Source: Deltaproteobacteria bacterium (GTDB taxonomy: Bacteria > Myxococcota_A > Polyangia > Polyangiales > JADJMO01). From it: DNA of 58,512 bases. Shown in pieces: positions 8,716 through 17,043 of the stretch (positions are counted from its first letter, which is position 1; each line of letters opens with the position of its first letter). A model generated the notes under the pieces. The model was not told the DNA's origin and made no database searches. It saw only the letters and a program-made list of their open reading frames with translations. Made by a program: the position numbers and the translations under genes. The DNA is taken from positions 1 to 58,512 of the forward strand of contig JANYDK010000009.1 of assembly GCA_025363655.1 (NCBI GenBank), given 5' to 3'.

Positions 8716-11700
8716 TCAGAAGAGAGACGCGAGCACCACGTACGTCTGCCCGGTGTACGACTTCACGCTTTCGCCTGATTTTGGGCGAATTCCGCCGTCG
8801 GAGAGGCCGTAGGCGAAGCCGACCTTCATCGTCAGCGGCGTGAAGTAGCCGATGATGAAATCGGTGAGGACCTCGAAGCCGACACCAGTCTTCATCTTCA
8901 GCAAGTCGATGTGCTCGAACGTCGCCATGCCGTAGTCGAGGAAGACGTCGCCGTAGACGCGCTCGAGGAAGGCGGGGAGCGTCTGCACGCCGCGATCGAC
9001 TTGGACGATGGGGAAGCGGTACTCGGCGTTGAACAATTGGTACGAGTCGCCGAAGACGGCCGCCGGCGCGTAGCCGCGGAGCGCGACGGAGGGCTGGAAA
9101 ATGAGGTTTCGCACGGCGTCGACGATCGGCACGTCGCTGTAGCCACCGAGCGCGAAGATGCTGCGACGTCCGAAGTCACCGGCCGACGCGGCGCCTTGTG
9201 CGTGCAAGCCGAGCGTGTGGTGCTTCGCCCAGGGGAGCGGAATGTATCCAGCGCCGGTGTAGCCCGCGACCAGGAGATCGAAGTCGCTGCCGAGCTCCTT
9301 GCGCGCGTAGTCGAGGGTCACCGAGAGCGCGAAGCCCTTCTCCGGTCCCACGCTCCAGAGGTAGCGCTGCACGTTCGACCATGCGTAGCCGAGGTGAATC
9401 GCGCCGATGTAGCCGGTCTGCGGGAACACCGGCAGGCGCGTGTAGGGATCGTAGACGTCCTTGGGAAAACCACTTTGTGGTTTGAACGATCCGAACGTGT
9501 ACGCGATGGAGAGCGTCTGCGACCAGAATGCGCGAACGAGAGGCAAGACGAGCCCCGATTCGAGCCCGAGGTCCTGCTCGACCCACGTCGGCGTCTGATC
9601 GCCGAAGCGATATCCGCCGCGTGGCGCGATGAACCGGAACGCCCTCAACCTCATGTCGAAGGGGAGCCGTCGATACACGTAGCTGAGATCGAGGCCCGGT
9701 TCGCCGCGCTCGAAGCTGGCGTTGATGGTGAGCGCGAAGGCGTGATGACCGACGACGTCGCCGCCGGTGGTGGTCACTTGCACCGCGTCGCCGAAGCCGT
9801 CGGGCTTGAAGGCGAACGACCACGTGTAGGGCCGCAACGTCGGGAGCGGATTGTACGGCTTGGCCTTCAGATCGAGGTGCACCGGCTCGGGCGGTCGCGG
9901 TCCGCGATTGTCGACGTAGTCCTGCGCCTCGAGGAAGACGCCCGGATCGAGATCCATCTCGAAGAGGTCGTAGCCCTCGTGCGTGTACCCGATGTACGCG
10001 AGGTGCTTGCCGTCGGCGCTGACGTCCGCTTGGAAGGCGCCATTGACCACGTTGGTCACCTGACGGAGCACGCCGGTCGCCAACGTGTACGCGTAGACGT
10101 TGCTGATGCCCGTACGATCGGACGAGAAATAAAGCGTCTTTCCGTCGCGCGCGTAGACCGGTCCGGTGTCGAGCGCGCGATCGTGGGTGACGTCGTCGAC
10201 GATGCCGCTGGCGACGTCGACGATCTTGACGTCCCGGTAGCCGCCCTCGGTCCACGCGCTGTAAGCGATCTTCTTGCCGTCGGGCGACCATCGCGGCGTG
10301 TACACCTGCTCGAAGCGGAGCATCTCCATCACCTTGCGCGGCTCGCCGAGGGGCGTGCCTTCGCTGGTGCCGAGCGGCGCGACGTAGAGGTAGGTCGTCC
10401 CCTTCTTGTTGACGGTGAACGCGACCTGCGTGCCGTCGGGCGAGACGGTCGGCTCACTCGCGCGCAGACCTTCGGTGAGCCGGAGCCCGCCATCGGTCTC
10501 GTCGCCCGAGAGCTCGTCCTTGCCGCGGAGGAAGAGATCCCAATACGAGTAGACCTTCTTGAAGACGTCGACGCTGTCGAAGAGGACGTCACCATTGGCG
10601 AGAAAATTGGGGCTGCTCGCGCCGTTGGTACGGAAGAGGAGGCGGGGCTTCTGCTTGCCGGTGCTCGCCGCGTCGAGCGTGTAGATCCCCGAGGTGGTGT
10701 GACCGTCGCTGCGGAAGAACGCGAGGTCTCGTCCGCCGCCGAGCCCGGTCGCCGCTGGCACGTAGCGCGGATGGTAGAGCTCGTTGCCGGTGAAGGTGAG
10801 GCGTTTGCCTTCGTGGAGCCCGCGCTTCTGCACGGCGGCGCGCTGCGCTGCGTAGCGGTCTTGCATCCACGCGATCCAATTGGCGTAGAGCTCGACATAC
10901 GTCTTGCCGGTGGCGCGGTGGATCGATCGGTTGATGCCGAAAGGAATGATCTGCGCGCCGTAATCGGCGGACACCGAGCGGAGCGCGTCAGGGCCGTAGA
11001 TCGACTGGATGTATTCGAGGAAGTGCGAGCCGTAGAGGTACCAGAGGTTGCCTTGGGGCCAGCGCTTGGCCCCGTGCGAGATCTGATCGATCGGCGCGAT
11101 GTTGTCTTCGAGGACGTCGGCGCGCAGCCACATGTCGAACGTCGTCGACTTGTTGCGACCACCGCTCGTGTGCGCCGACTCCTCGAGCACCGCCAGTCCT
11201 TCGAGGATCCACCGCGGCTGGTTCTGGTTCGGCGAATAGATTTTCCCGAAAATCGCGTCGTAAATCGCCGGAATGCCGGTGATGTTGTCGGTGTGGAGGA
11301 TGTGCGTGTACTCGTGCGTGACGAGCTCGATGAACCAGTCGTCGTAGTCGTTGAGCGCAGACAGATCGTCGGGCGCGGTGACGTAGAGGCGCACCGTGTT
11401 GAAGGGGAGGGCGGTCGCCGATCCGTTGGCGAAGTCGGTGTCGTCGGTGAGGACGACCTGCGTGCGCTGTTTCGGCTCCCAACCGAGGACCGGCGACATG
11501 CGCGTATGGACGCTCTCGGCGACGTCGGCGAGACGCCGCGCGATGTCTTCGATTCCCTTGTGGTGGTGAATCTGGAAGTGCGGCGTCGTGAACGTCTGCC
11601 AGACGAGGGACGGATCGCCGACGGCCGCGGCGCCGCGAGGCCAGAGGAGCGTCAAGAGGACGAACGCGAGCGCAGCGAAGCCACGAACGACGCGCGCTCG

Positions 11701-11730
11701 CGAGGCCAAGACCGAAGGTCGTCCGCGCAC
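8716..11730 (-). CDS. Peptidase-like/TolB-propeller/outer-membrane barrel fusion protein
   Basis: 1004 residues, GTG start at 11730. Domain order: signal peptide (to about residue 36), a peptidase MA-like gluzincin domain with HEYTH (His139, Glu140, His143) and a candidate third zinc ligand Glu177 in WILEGLA, a WD40/TolB-type beta-propeller at about 310-620 (repeated SPDGTQVAF, SPDGKKIAYS, ARDGKTLYFSSDR, SADGKHLAYIG), and a C-terminal surface-antigen/BamA-like barrel ending in Phe. The first two parts would lie in the periplasm or on the surface and the last in the outer membrane. The GTG shares one base with the stop of the upstream PilZ-like gene (TAGTG), implying translational coupling. 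Substrate unknown; proteolysis is inferred only from the zinc motif. Confidence 0.85.
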   Translation of the reverse strand: MRGRPSVLASRARVVRGFAALAFVLLTLLWPRGAAAVGDPSLVWQTFTTPHFQIHHHKGIEDIARRLADVAESVHTRMSPVLGWEPKQRTQVVLTDDTDFANGSATALPFNTVRLYVTAPDDLSALNDYDDWFIELVTHEYTHILHTDNITGIPAIYDAIFGKIYSPNQNQPRWILEGLAVLEESAHTSGGRNKSTTFDMWLRADVLEDNIAPIDQISHGAKRWPQGNLWYLYGSHFLEYIQSIYGPDALRSVSADYGAQIIPFGINRSIHRATGKTYVELYANWIAWMQDRYAAQRAAVQKRGLHEGKRLTFTGNELYHPRYVPAATGLGGGRDLAFFRSDGHTTSGIYTLDAASTGKQKPRLLFRTNGASSPNFLANGDVLFDSVDVFKKVYSYWDLFLRGKDELSGDETDGGLRLTEGLRASEPTVSPDGTQVAFTVNKKGTTYLYVAPLGTSEGTPLGEPRKVMEMLRFEQVYTPRWSPDGKKIAYSAWTEGGYRDVKIVDVASGIVDDVTHDRALDTGPVYARDGKTLYFSSDRTGISNVYAYTLATGVLRQVTNVVNGAFQADVSADGKHLAYIGYTHEGYDLFEMDLDPGVFLEAQDYVDNRGPRPPEPVHLDLKAKPYNPLPTLRPYTWSFAFKPDGFGDAVQVTTTGGDVVGHHAFALTINASFERGEPGLDLSYVYRRLPFDMRLRAFRFIAPRGGYRFGDQTPTWVEQDLGLESGLVLPLVRAFWSQTLSIAYTFGSFKPQSGFPKDVYDPYTRLPVFPQTGYIGAIHLGYAWSNVQRYLWSVGPEKGFALSVTLDYARKELGSDFDLLVAGYTGAGYIPLPWAKHHTLGLHAQGAASAGDFGRRSIFALGGYSDVPIVDAVRNLIFQPSVALRGYAPAAVFGDSYQLFNAEYRFPIVQVDRGVQTLPAFLERVYGDVFLDYGMATFEHIDLLKMKTGVGFEVLTDFIIGYFTPLTMKVGFAYGLSDGGIRPKSGESVKSYTGQTYVVLASLF

Positions 11731-12722
11731 TACAAGTCGTCGTAGAAGAGCGGTTCGCGATTGCGAACGTAGCGCTGCACCAGGCCGCGTTGGTCGGGCG
11801 TGATGCCGTGGAACTGCGCGCCGAAGCCGGGAGGCGCATCGGGGTTGTCAGCGCCTTCACGCGTCCACTTCACGAGCCCTTGGCAGTCGAAGTGATATCC
11901 GCCGGGCATGTGCACACGCAGCATGACGCGCTGGCCGATTTTCGGGATGTTGTACGTCGAGACGAAGATGCCGCCGTGATCGACGATGTCGTTGCCGCTG
12001 AGCGTCTTGTAGAAATTCGACGGTGAGTGCGCGCCGAGCTCGGCCTCGATGGTGCCGGTCGGCGGGGGCACGCTGTCGCCGGAGAGGCCCTGCGTCGGAC
12101 CTTGCGACGGTCCGCGATAACCGAGCGCGGGAGCTTGCGGCTGCGGCCCGGGTGGCGGCGCGTACGCTTGCACCGGCGGGGCCCCTTGGAATTGCGGCAC
12201 CGGCGGCTGCGCATACGAGGCGACCTGCGGCGGGCCCTGCTGCGGATGAAACTGATTCGACGCTGGCGGTTGTTGGTACTGCGGCTGTTGCGGCGCTTGA
12301 TATTGCGGTTGTGCGGGAGCTTGGTATTGCGGCGCGGGCGGTGCGAACTGGGCGACCGGAGGCGCGTGCAGTTGCTGCTGCGGCGCTTGTTGCGCGTCGC
12401 CGTAGCGCGTGAGCCCGTGCACCGTCGAGAGGGACGCGGCGACGGTGGCCATCACCTGTTCGGCGGTGGCGTTGCCCGAGGGAATTTGTTGCAGCCGGGC
12501 CAGCGCGTCGCGCACCGCAGCGAGCGAGTGCTCGGCCACCGGACGTACGGCAGGCGGCGAGCCGTCGCTGCGCTCGATCTGCATCAGCAAGCCCATCGCG
12601 CGGGCGATGGGCTCGGCAGCCGCCAAGAACGGCGGCGGCAGAGACGGGTCTTGGAGCATCGAGAGCCCACGAGCCAACCCTTCGCGGGCGGTCTTCGCCG
12701 AGTGACGCGGATCTTGGTCCAT
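11730..12722 (-). CDS. Pro/Gln-rich protein with atypical PilZ-like C-terminal domain
   Basis: 330 residues. N-terminal ~110 residues form a helical domain; residues about 115-215 are a Pro/Gln/Ala linker with QYQAPxQPQ repeats; the C-terminal ~100 residues resemble the myxobacterial PilZ subtype (HGGIFVSTY, GYHFDCQGLVKW, PGFGAQFHGITPDQR). Canonical PilZ domains bind cyclic di-GMP through an RxxxR motif, which I do not see, so ligand binding is doubtful. It probably acts in the cytoplasm as a signalling or scaffold protein. It precedes and overlaps by one base the propeller-barrel gene, so the two are probably made together. Confidence 0.78.
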   Translation of the reverse strand: MDQDPRHSAKTAREGLARGLSMLQDPSLPPPFLAAAEPIARAMGLLMQIERSDGSPPAVRPVAEHSLAAVRDALARLQQIPSGNATAEQVMATVAASLSTVHGLTRYGDAQQAPQQQLHAPPVAQFAPPAPQYQAPAQPQYQAPQQPQYQQPPASNQFHPQQGPPQVASYAQPPVPQFQGAPPVQAYAPPPGPQPQAPALGYRGPSQGPTQGLSGDSVPPPTGTIEAELGAHSPSNFYKTLSGNDIVDHGGIFVSTYNIPKIGQRVMLRVHMPGGYHFDCQGLVKWTREGADNPDAPPGFGAQFHGITPDQRGLVQRYVRNREPLFYDDL

Positions 12723-12823
12723 TCGTCGGCGAGCCTATCAGCCGAAAACCGTCCGTGCGAGTGCCCTGCAATCACGACGAGATCGGGCGATGTGACCGAA
12801 GCGTCGGCGCGGCTCGGAGGCGC

Positions 12824-13315
12824 TCAGACCCGGACCTCGTCCTGGCCGGGGAGGACTTTCCCCGTGTCGGGATCGAGCCGCAGCACCATCTCGAGGGCGT
12901 CTTCGTCGTTCGAATAATACCGGGCACGCAGCCCCATCGCGACGAAGCCGATGCGACGGTAGAGGGCGATGGCGCCGGCGTTGCCGCGGCGCACCTCGAG
13001 GAGCACGAGGCGCACGCCCCGTCCGGCGGCGAAGGCGAGCGCGTGGAGGAGGAGCGCATGCGCGTGACCTTTGCGACGATGACCAGGATCGGTCGCGACG
13101 TTGAGCACGTGGAGCTCGTCGGCGACGAGCCAGGCCGCGAGAAATGCCTGCACGTGACCGCGCCTGCGAATCACCCAGAGATGCGCCCACGTCCGATCGA
13201 GCTCGCCGCGGAGCTGCGCCTCGTCCCAGCCGGAGCTCTCCGGTGAGCTCGCTTCGATACGGAGCACGCCGGCCACGTCGGCGACGGTCATGGGCTCGAT
13301 CGCGGCCTCGGGCAT
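12824..13315 (-). CDS. rimI: Ribosomal protein S18-alanine N-acetyltransferase-like GNAT enzyme
   Basis: 163 residues using ATG 13315, close to the usual RimI length. A GNAT fold is visible: PMTVADVAGVLRIE at the N-terminus, the acetyl-CoA binding loop VATDPGHRRKGHAHALL, LEVRRGNAGAIALYRRIGF and the C-terminal RYYSNDEDALEMVL, all typical of RimI. RimI acetylates the N-terminal residue of ribosomal protein S18. The open frame extends 31 codons further upstream to 13408, but that start would sit on the kinase start codon, so the shorter form is preferred. tsaB and tsaD, frequent neighbours, are not here. Confidence 0.82.
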   Translation of the reverse strand: MPEAAIEPMTVADVAGVLRIEASSPESSGWDEAQLRGELDRTWAHLWVIRRRGHVQAFLAAWLVADELHVLNVATDPGHRRKGHAHALLLHALAFAAGRGVRLVLLEVRRGNAGAIALYRRIGFVAMGLRARYYSNDEDALEMVLRLDPDTGKVLPGQDEVRV

Positions 13316-13406
13316 CGCGGGGAGGCTAGCAGCCTCGGCGAGCCTTGCCGCGTCGGCGACGAAACGGCTGACGGCGCGCAGCGGAAGCGATAGCCTCACC
13401 ACCTGC

Positions 13407-14852
13407 ATGGCTTCGCCCGCCGCTCAGGGACGTCACGCCGGCAGCACCATCGGCGGTCGATACCGCCTTGGTCGCCTCCTCGGGGAAGGCGGCATGGGCG
13501 CGGTCTACGAGGCCCAGCCCCTCGATCGCCCTGGCCAGATGGTCGCGGTCAAGCTCCTCCACGACGAGATGGCCGCGAGCCCGCAGGTCGTCGAGCGCTT
13601 CGTCGGCGAGGGCGACGTCTGTCGCAAGCTCGATCACCCCGGAATTCTCCGCGTCACCGACGTCGGCGACCAGGGTGGTGTGCCCTTCTTGGTGATGGAG
13701 TTGCTGCAAGGACGCGCGCTCATCGACTACACCGAGCATCAGCAGAAGCTGCCCGTGAACTTCGCGGTCACGGTCTGCGCCGGCGTGCTCCACGCGCTCG
13801 ACTACGCCCACCAGATGGGCATCATCCACCGCGATCTCAAGCCCGAAAACGTCTTCCTCGTCCCGGGTCCCGACGGGCAGTACCACACCAAGCTGCTCGA
13901 TTTCGGCATCGCCAAGTGCATCGACGCGGCGGGTGGCGCGAGGCGCAAGACGGCCACCGGCGTCCTCCTCGGCACGCCCGGATACATGAGCCCCGAACAG
14001 GTGAAGGGCGCGCGCAACGTCGATCACCGCGCCGACCTCTGGGCGGTGGGCGTCATGTTCTACGAGATGACGGCGGCCGCGACGCCGTTCCCCAGCGACG
14101 GCGACGATCCCAACAACATCTGGGGCCTCATCTCCGCGGTCCTCACCAAAGATCCGATCCCGCTCTCTCGTCACGACCCTTCGCTGGCGCCGTTCGACGC
14201 CTTCATCGCGCGCGCGCTCTCCAAAGACATGACGCTCCGCTACGGCTCGTCACGCGAGATGAGCGACGACCTCCTTCGCATCGCGCGCGGCGAGCGGCCG
14301 ATGCAGCTCCCGCAGGCGCAGCTCGTCAGCACCGAGCTGAAGGTCTCGCCGATCAACTCGCGCGGTGAGCTCGCCAACATCCCCGCCGTTCATGGAGGTC
14401 AGGGCGGGCCCCAGAGCGGGCGCTCCGTGCAGCACACGCCCATCTCCGGGAACGTCGATCCGATGGCCGCGGCCAACTCGACGATCCCCACCGGCGGCGG
14501 CGGCGGCTCATTTCCCGCGGCAAATTACGGCCAATTCGCCCAGACGGTGCCGACGCCGTCCGACGTGCATCGCCAACAGGTCGCGCCCTATGCACCGGCG
14601 ATGGCGGCGACCGCGCTCTCTCCCGACGGCGGCTTTCCGCAGATGGTCCCGGGCAACGGCACCGCGATGACCGGCGCTGCCGTTCCGCAGCCCATCGGTG
14701 GCGTCGCGCCCGTTCGCTATGGCACCGCGCCGAGCGGCTTCGCGCCGCCGCCGCAACCCGTGGAAGAACGCCGCAGCCTCCTCCCGTGGATCGCGCTCGG
14801 CGTCCTCCTCATCGGGGGGCTCGGCGCCGCCATCGCCTGGGTACTGAGCTGA
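13407..14852 (+). CDS. Transmembrane Ser/Thr protein kinase (Hanks type)
   Basis: 481 residues. The N-terminal kinase domain (about 15-285) has the glycine loop [13 protein letters not shown]-binding Lys49 (VAVK), catalytic HRDLKPEN at 141-148 and DFG at 165-167, followed by [10 protein letters not shown], so it should be active. A Gly/Pro/Ser-rich linker of about 160 residues leads to one C-terminal transmembrane segment ([23 protein letters not shown]), so the kinase faces the cytoplasm with almost no external part. Divergent from rimI. It may respond to membrane or protein cues; no sensor domain is visible. Confidence 0.9.
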   Translation: MASPAAQGRHAGSTIGGRYRLGRLLGEGGMGAVYEAQPLDRPGQMVAVKLLHDEMAASPQVVERFVGEGDVCRKLDHPGILRVTDVGDQGGVPFLVMELLQGRALIDYTEHQQKLPVNFAVTVCAGVLHALDYAHQMGIIHRDLKPENVFLVPGPDGQYHTKLLDFGIAKCIDAAGGARRKTATGVLLGTPGYMSPEQVKGARNVDHRADLWAVGVMFYEMTAAATPFPSDGDDPNNIWGLISAVLTKDPIPLSRHDPSLAPFDAFIARALSKDMTLRYGSSREMSDDLLRIARGERPMQLPQAQLVSTELKVSPINSRGELANIPAVHGGQGGPQSGRSVQHTPISGNVDPMAAANSTIPTGGGGGSFPAANYGQFAQTVPTPSDVHRQQVAPYAPAMAATALSPDGGFPQMVPGNGTAMTGAAVPQPIGGVAPVRYGTAPSGFAPPPQPVEERRSLLPWIALGVLLIGGLGAAIAWVLS

Positions 14853-14864
14853 CGCAGCAGGGGG

Positions 14865-14879
14865 TCCCGGTGACCGGGA
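14865..14879. terminator. Short G/C hairpin between convergent kinase and efp genes
   Basis: TCCCGGTGACCGGGA is a 7-bp inverted repeat around one base, lying 13 bp after the kinase stop and 40 bp from the efp stop. It could be a bidirectional terminator, but no T-run follows. Confidence 0.25.
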
Positions 14880-14918
14880 TGAGCCTGCCTGGTTCGTGCG
14901 AAAGTCAGCTCTCCGCTC

Positions 14919-15476
14919 TCAGCGGTTGACGCGCTCGATGTACGAGCCATCACGCGTGTCGATCTTCACCCACTCGTTCTCTTTGACGAAGAGCGGGACG
15001 TTGATCGTCGCGCCGGTCGAGAGCGTCGCCGGCTTGGTCGCGCCCGAGGCGGTGTCGCCCTTGATGCCGGGCTCGCTGCTGGTGATTTGCAGCACGACGT
15101 GCGCGGGGAGCGAGATGTTGATGGCGTTGCCGTTGAAGAAGACGATGTCGACCTTCTGGCCATCGGCGATCCAACGCGCGTCGTCGCCGACCTTCACCTT
15201 GTCGACGTAGATTTGCTCGCTGTTGACGTCGACGAAGACGAGCTGGTCGCCCTCGTCCCACGAGAACGTGGCCTCGCGCTCCTCGACGTCGGCGGGCTCG
15301 ATCTTCTCGCCCGACTTGAGCGTGCGCTCGAGGGTGTTGCCGTTGATCAAGTTCTTGATCTTCAAGCGCGTGAAGGCCTGGCCCTTGCCCGGCTTGACGA
15401 ACTGGAAGTCGACGACGACGTAGGGGTTGCCGTCCATCGTCAGCTTCAGGCCCTTGCGGATGTCGCTCGTATCCAT
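14919..15476 (-). CDS. efp: Translation elongation factor P
   Basis: 185 residues, standard length, three OB-like domains. It starts MDTSDIRKGLKL. The domain I loop VKPGKGQAF contains Lys31, the position that in many bacteria carries a beta-lysine modification. EF-P relieves ribosome stalling at polyproline runs, which fits a genome whose proteins are rich in Pro tracts. The C-terminal segment is GATINVPLFVKENEWVKIDTR. The frame extends 21 codons upstream of ATG 15476 without family similarity. The modifying enzymes epmA and epmB are not in this window. Confidence 0.95.
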   Translation of the reverse strand: MDTSDIRKGLKLTMDGNPYVVVDFQFVKPGKGQAFTRLKIKNLINGNTLERTLKSGEKIEPADVEEREATFSWDEGDQLVFVDVNSEQIYVDKVKVGDDARWIADGQKVDIVFFNGNAINISLPAHVVLQITSSEPGIKGDTASGATKPATLSTGATINVPLFVKENEWVKIDTRDGSYIERVNR

Positions 15477-15566
15477 CGGAAACGTCGCCTCGTAGGTTGG
15501 GGGGCGATGCGCGTAGCACGACGAAGGCCGCGCAGACAAGCCCCGTTCGCCGGCGACTTCGGGCCG

Positions 15567-16430
15567 CTAATGTTTGTACTGCAGCTCGGCCAGAACCTGA
15601 CGCGCGTCGTTGGCGCGGGCGTGGTCGGGGAATTTCTTGAGGAAGGTTCGCAGCGTCGCCTTCGCGTCGTTCCAGGCTTGGAGGTCGATGTCGACTTGCG
15701 CGAGCTCCCAGGTGGCGATGGCGGCGATGTCCTTGTCGGTCGCCCCCTCGGAGAGCGCCTGCAACATCGGCACGGCGTCGCGGGCACGCTGAAGTCGGTG
15801 ATATGCCTGCGCGAGCGCGAGCTTGGTGGCAGGCGCCGTCGTCGCATCGGGCTTGATTTTCAGGGCCTCCTCGAAGGCGGTGGCCGCCTCTTGCCAACGC
15901 GCCACGCGCGCGTGGTCGAGCCCGGCCGAGTAGCGCTCGAGGGCGAGCTCGTTGCGGAAGCGCTCGGCCATGTCGGCGAAGATTTGGAGCTCGGTCTTGG
16001 TCAGACCGTCTCGCGGGGTGGCGTCGAACTGCTCGAGGAACTCGGTGCGCTTGCCGCCGCGGACGAGCTCGTAGAGGTGGAGCGCGTGCTGGTCGATGCG
16101 ACCGCGCGCCTCCTCACGCTTCTCCCACTCGCCCTTCTGTTTGCGCAGCGTCTCGACCTCGCCCTTGTTGCCGTCGGTCTGGCTGCTGAGGTTCTCCCGG
16201 CGGTAATCCCAGAGGATTTTCACGCCGAGAAGGACGACGAGGACGAACACGACATAGGCGCTGGCGCTGTTCCAGGAGATGCGCCGCTCGTAGCCGGCCT
16301 GCCGCTTGGCGATGCTCTTGAGGTCGGCGGCGAGGGCGTTCGTGAGGTTGTTCGTCTTGATGACGAGCCCTCGCGACTCGATGACCTCGCGCCTGAGCTC
16401 GCGGATCTCGTCTTCGACCTCGGTCGCCAC
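15567..16430 (-). CDS. Membrane-anchored TPR protein
   Basis: 287 residues. N-terminal charged helix (about 1-50, likely coiled coil), one transmembrane segment (about 55-72, AYVVFVLVVLLGVKILW), a second Lys/Glu-rich helix, then tetratricopeptide repeats over about 150-287 (AERFRNELALERYSAGL, WQEAATAFEEALKIKPD, AWNDAKATLRTFLKKFPDH). TPR arrays bind protein partners; the layout is like YfgM/BamD-type helpers of envelope assembly, but no specific role can be assigned. It lies 91 bp upstream of efp on the same strand. Confidence 0.75.
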   Translation of the reverse strand: MATEVEDEIRELRREVIESRGLVIKTNNLTNALAADLKSIAKRQAGYERRISWNSASAYVVFVLVVLLGVKILWDYRRENLSSQTDGNKGEVETLRKQKGEWEKREEARGRIDQHALHLYELVRGGKRTEFLEQFDATPRDGLTKTELQIFADMAERFRNELALERYSAGLDHARVARWQEAATAFEEALKIKPDATTAPATKLALAQAYHRLQRARDAVPMLQALSEGATDKDIAAIATWELAQVDIDLQAWNDAKATLRTFLKKFPDHARANDARQVLAELQYKH

Positions 16431-16571
16431 GTGCCCGCTTTACCATCGTTTTTCGTGACGCCAAAGCAGGCGACGCGGAAGAGCGCGCGCGGACGTTGCA
16501 CGACGCTCGAATTCGTGACAGAACGCGCGCCCTCGTTCCGACCCACCTTTTCGAGCCGAGAGAAGCCCATC

Positions 16572-16808
16572 ATGGTCTCCGCCACGCAGCAGTCGAGCCG
16601 CATCCGCAAGCGCAAGTCCACGACCAACGGCAAGGTCAACAAGCGCGAGCGCCGGGCCAACGGCACGCCCGCCTTCTCGGTCCACGTCGACGGCTACGAC
16701 GCCAAGGCGGCGGACGCGAAGCCGGCCCCCAAGGCCAAGCTCGCCACGAAGAAGAAGGCCGCCAAGAAGGCCAAGGGCACGCCGAAGAAGCCGGCCGCGA
16801 AGAAGTGA
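16572..16808 (+). CDS. Small lysine-rich basic protein, histone-H1-tail-like
   Basis: 78 residues starting MVSATQQSSRIRKRK. The N-terminal third has Arg/Lys runs and the C-terminal third is Lys/Ala/Pro repeats (AKLATKKKAAKKAKG, PKKPAAKK), like the tails of bacterial H1-like and HU-fusion proteins. A role in binding DNA or RNA is inferred from charge only. A longer open frame extends upstream on this strand but overlaps the TPR and efp genes and is a composition artefact. The start is set by the shift to coding-like composition and by the divergent TPR gene start at 16430. Confidence 0.65.
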   Translation: MVSATQQSSRIRKRKSTTNGKVNKRERRANGTPAFSVHVDGYDAKAADAKPAPKAKLATKKKAAKKAKGTPKKPAAKK

Positions 16809-16882
16809 GCGCGAGTCGGGGCTGGTGGCGCAATGCGCCCTGGCTGCCGAATCTTTCACTGCTTCTGCTCGCGCATGAATGA

Positions 16883-16920
16883 CGGGGGTGGCCTCACGGT
16901 CACTCCCGCTCGTTGCTTTT
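16883..16920 (+). terminator. Candidate intrinsic terminator after the lysine-rich gene
   Basis: An 8-bp stem CGGGGGTG/CACTCCCG (one G-U pair) with a 10-base loop is followed by a pyrimidine-rich stretch ending in TTTT, 75 bp after the stop codon. Confidence 0.4.
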
Positions 16921-16938
16921 GTTCATGTTTTCAGCGTC

Positions 16939-17019
16939 GCCAAAGCTTGCTTCGCAACTTTGGCCGCTTCGGTCAATCTTGCTCCGCTCGGTTGCCGAAG
17001 CCTGCGCCCAAGATTGGGC
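16939..17019. promoter_or_regulatory. Nested and interleaved inverted repeats in a 235-bp intergenic region
   Basis: Four inverted repeats occupy 81 bp upstream of the gene at 17044. (a) 16939-16964: GCCAAAG(c)TTGC, three-base loop, GCAACTTTGGC, 11 pairs with one bulge. (b) GCTTCGG at 16966-16972 with CCGAAGC at 16995-17001. (c) CAATCTTG at 16974-16981 with CAAGATTG at 17009-17016. (d) local GCCCA/TGGGC at 17006-17019. Pairs b and c interleave, so they form a pseudoknot topology or exclude each other; c and d compete. This could be a structured leader, an ncRNA or a degenerate mobile palindrome. Confidence 0.5.
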
Positions 17020-17043
17020 CCCCTGTGATACGTCCTAAGTAGG

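Noticed and set aside
8911-11745. A long plus-strand open frame of 944 codons antisense to the propeller-barrel gene
   Set aside because: It mirrors the codon pattern of the real gene (high GC third positions) and its translation is Arg/Glu/Val-rich with no domain; the minus-strand product has clear domains.
16809-17043. A small protein gene in the structured region
   Set aside because: No convincing start with ribosome site and no coding periodicity; the region is better explained by inverted repeats.
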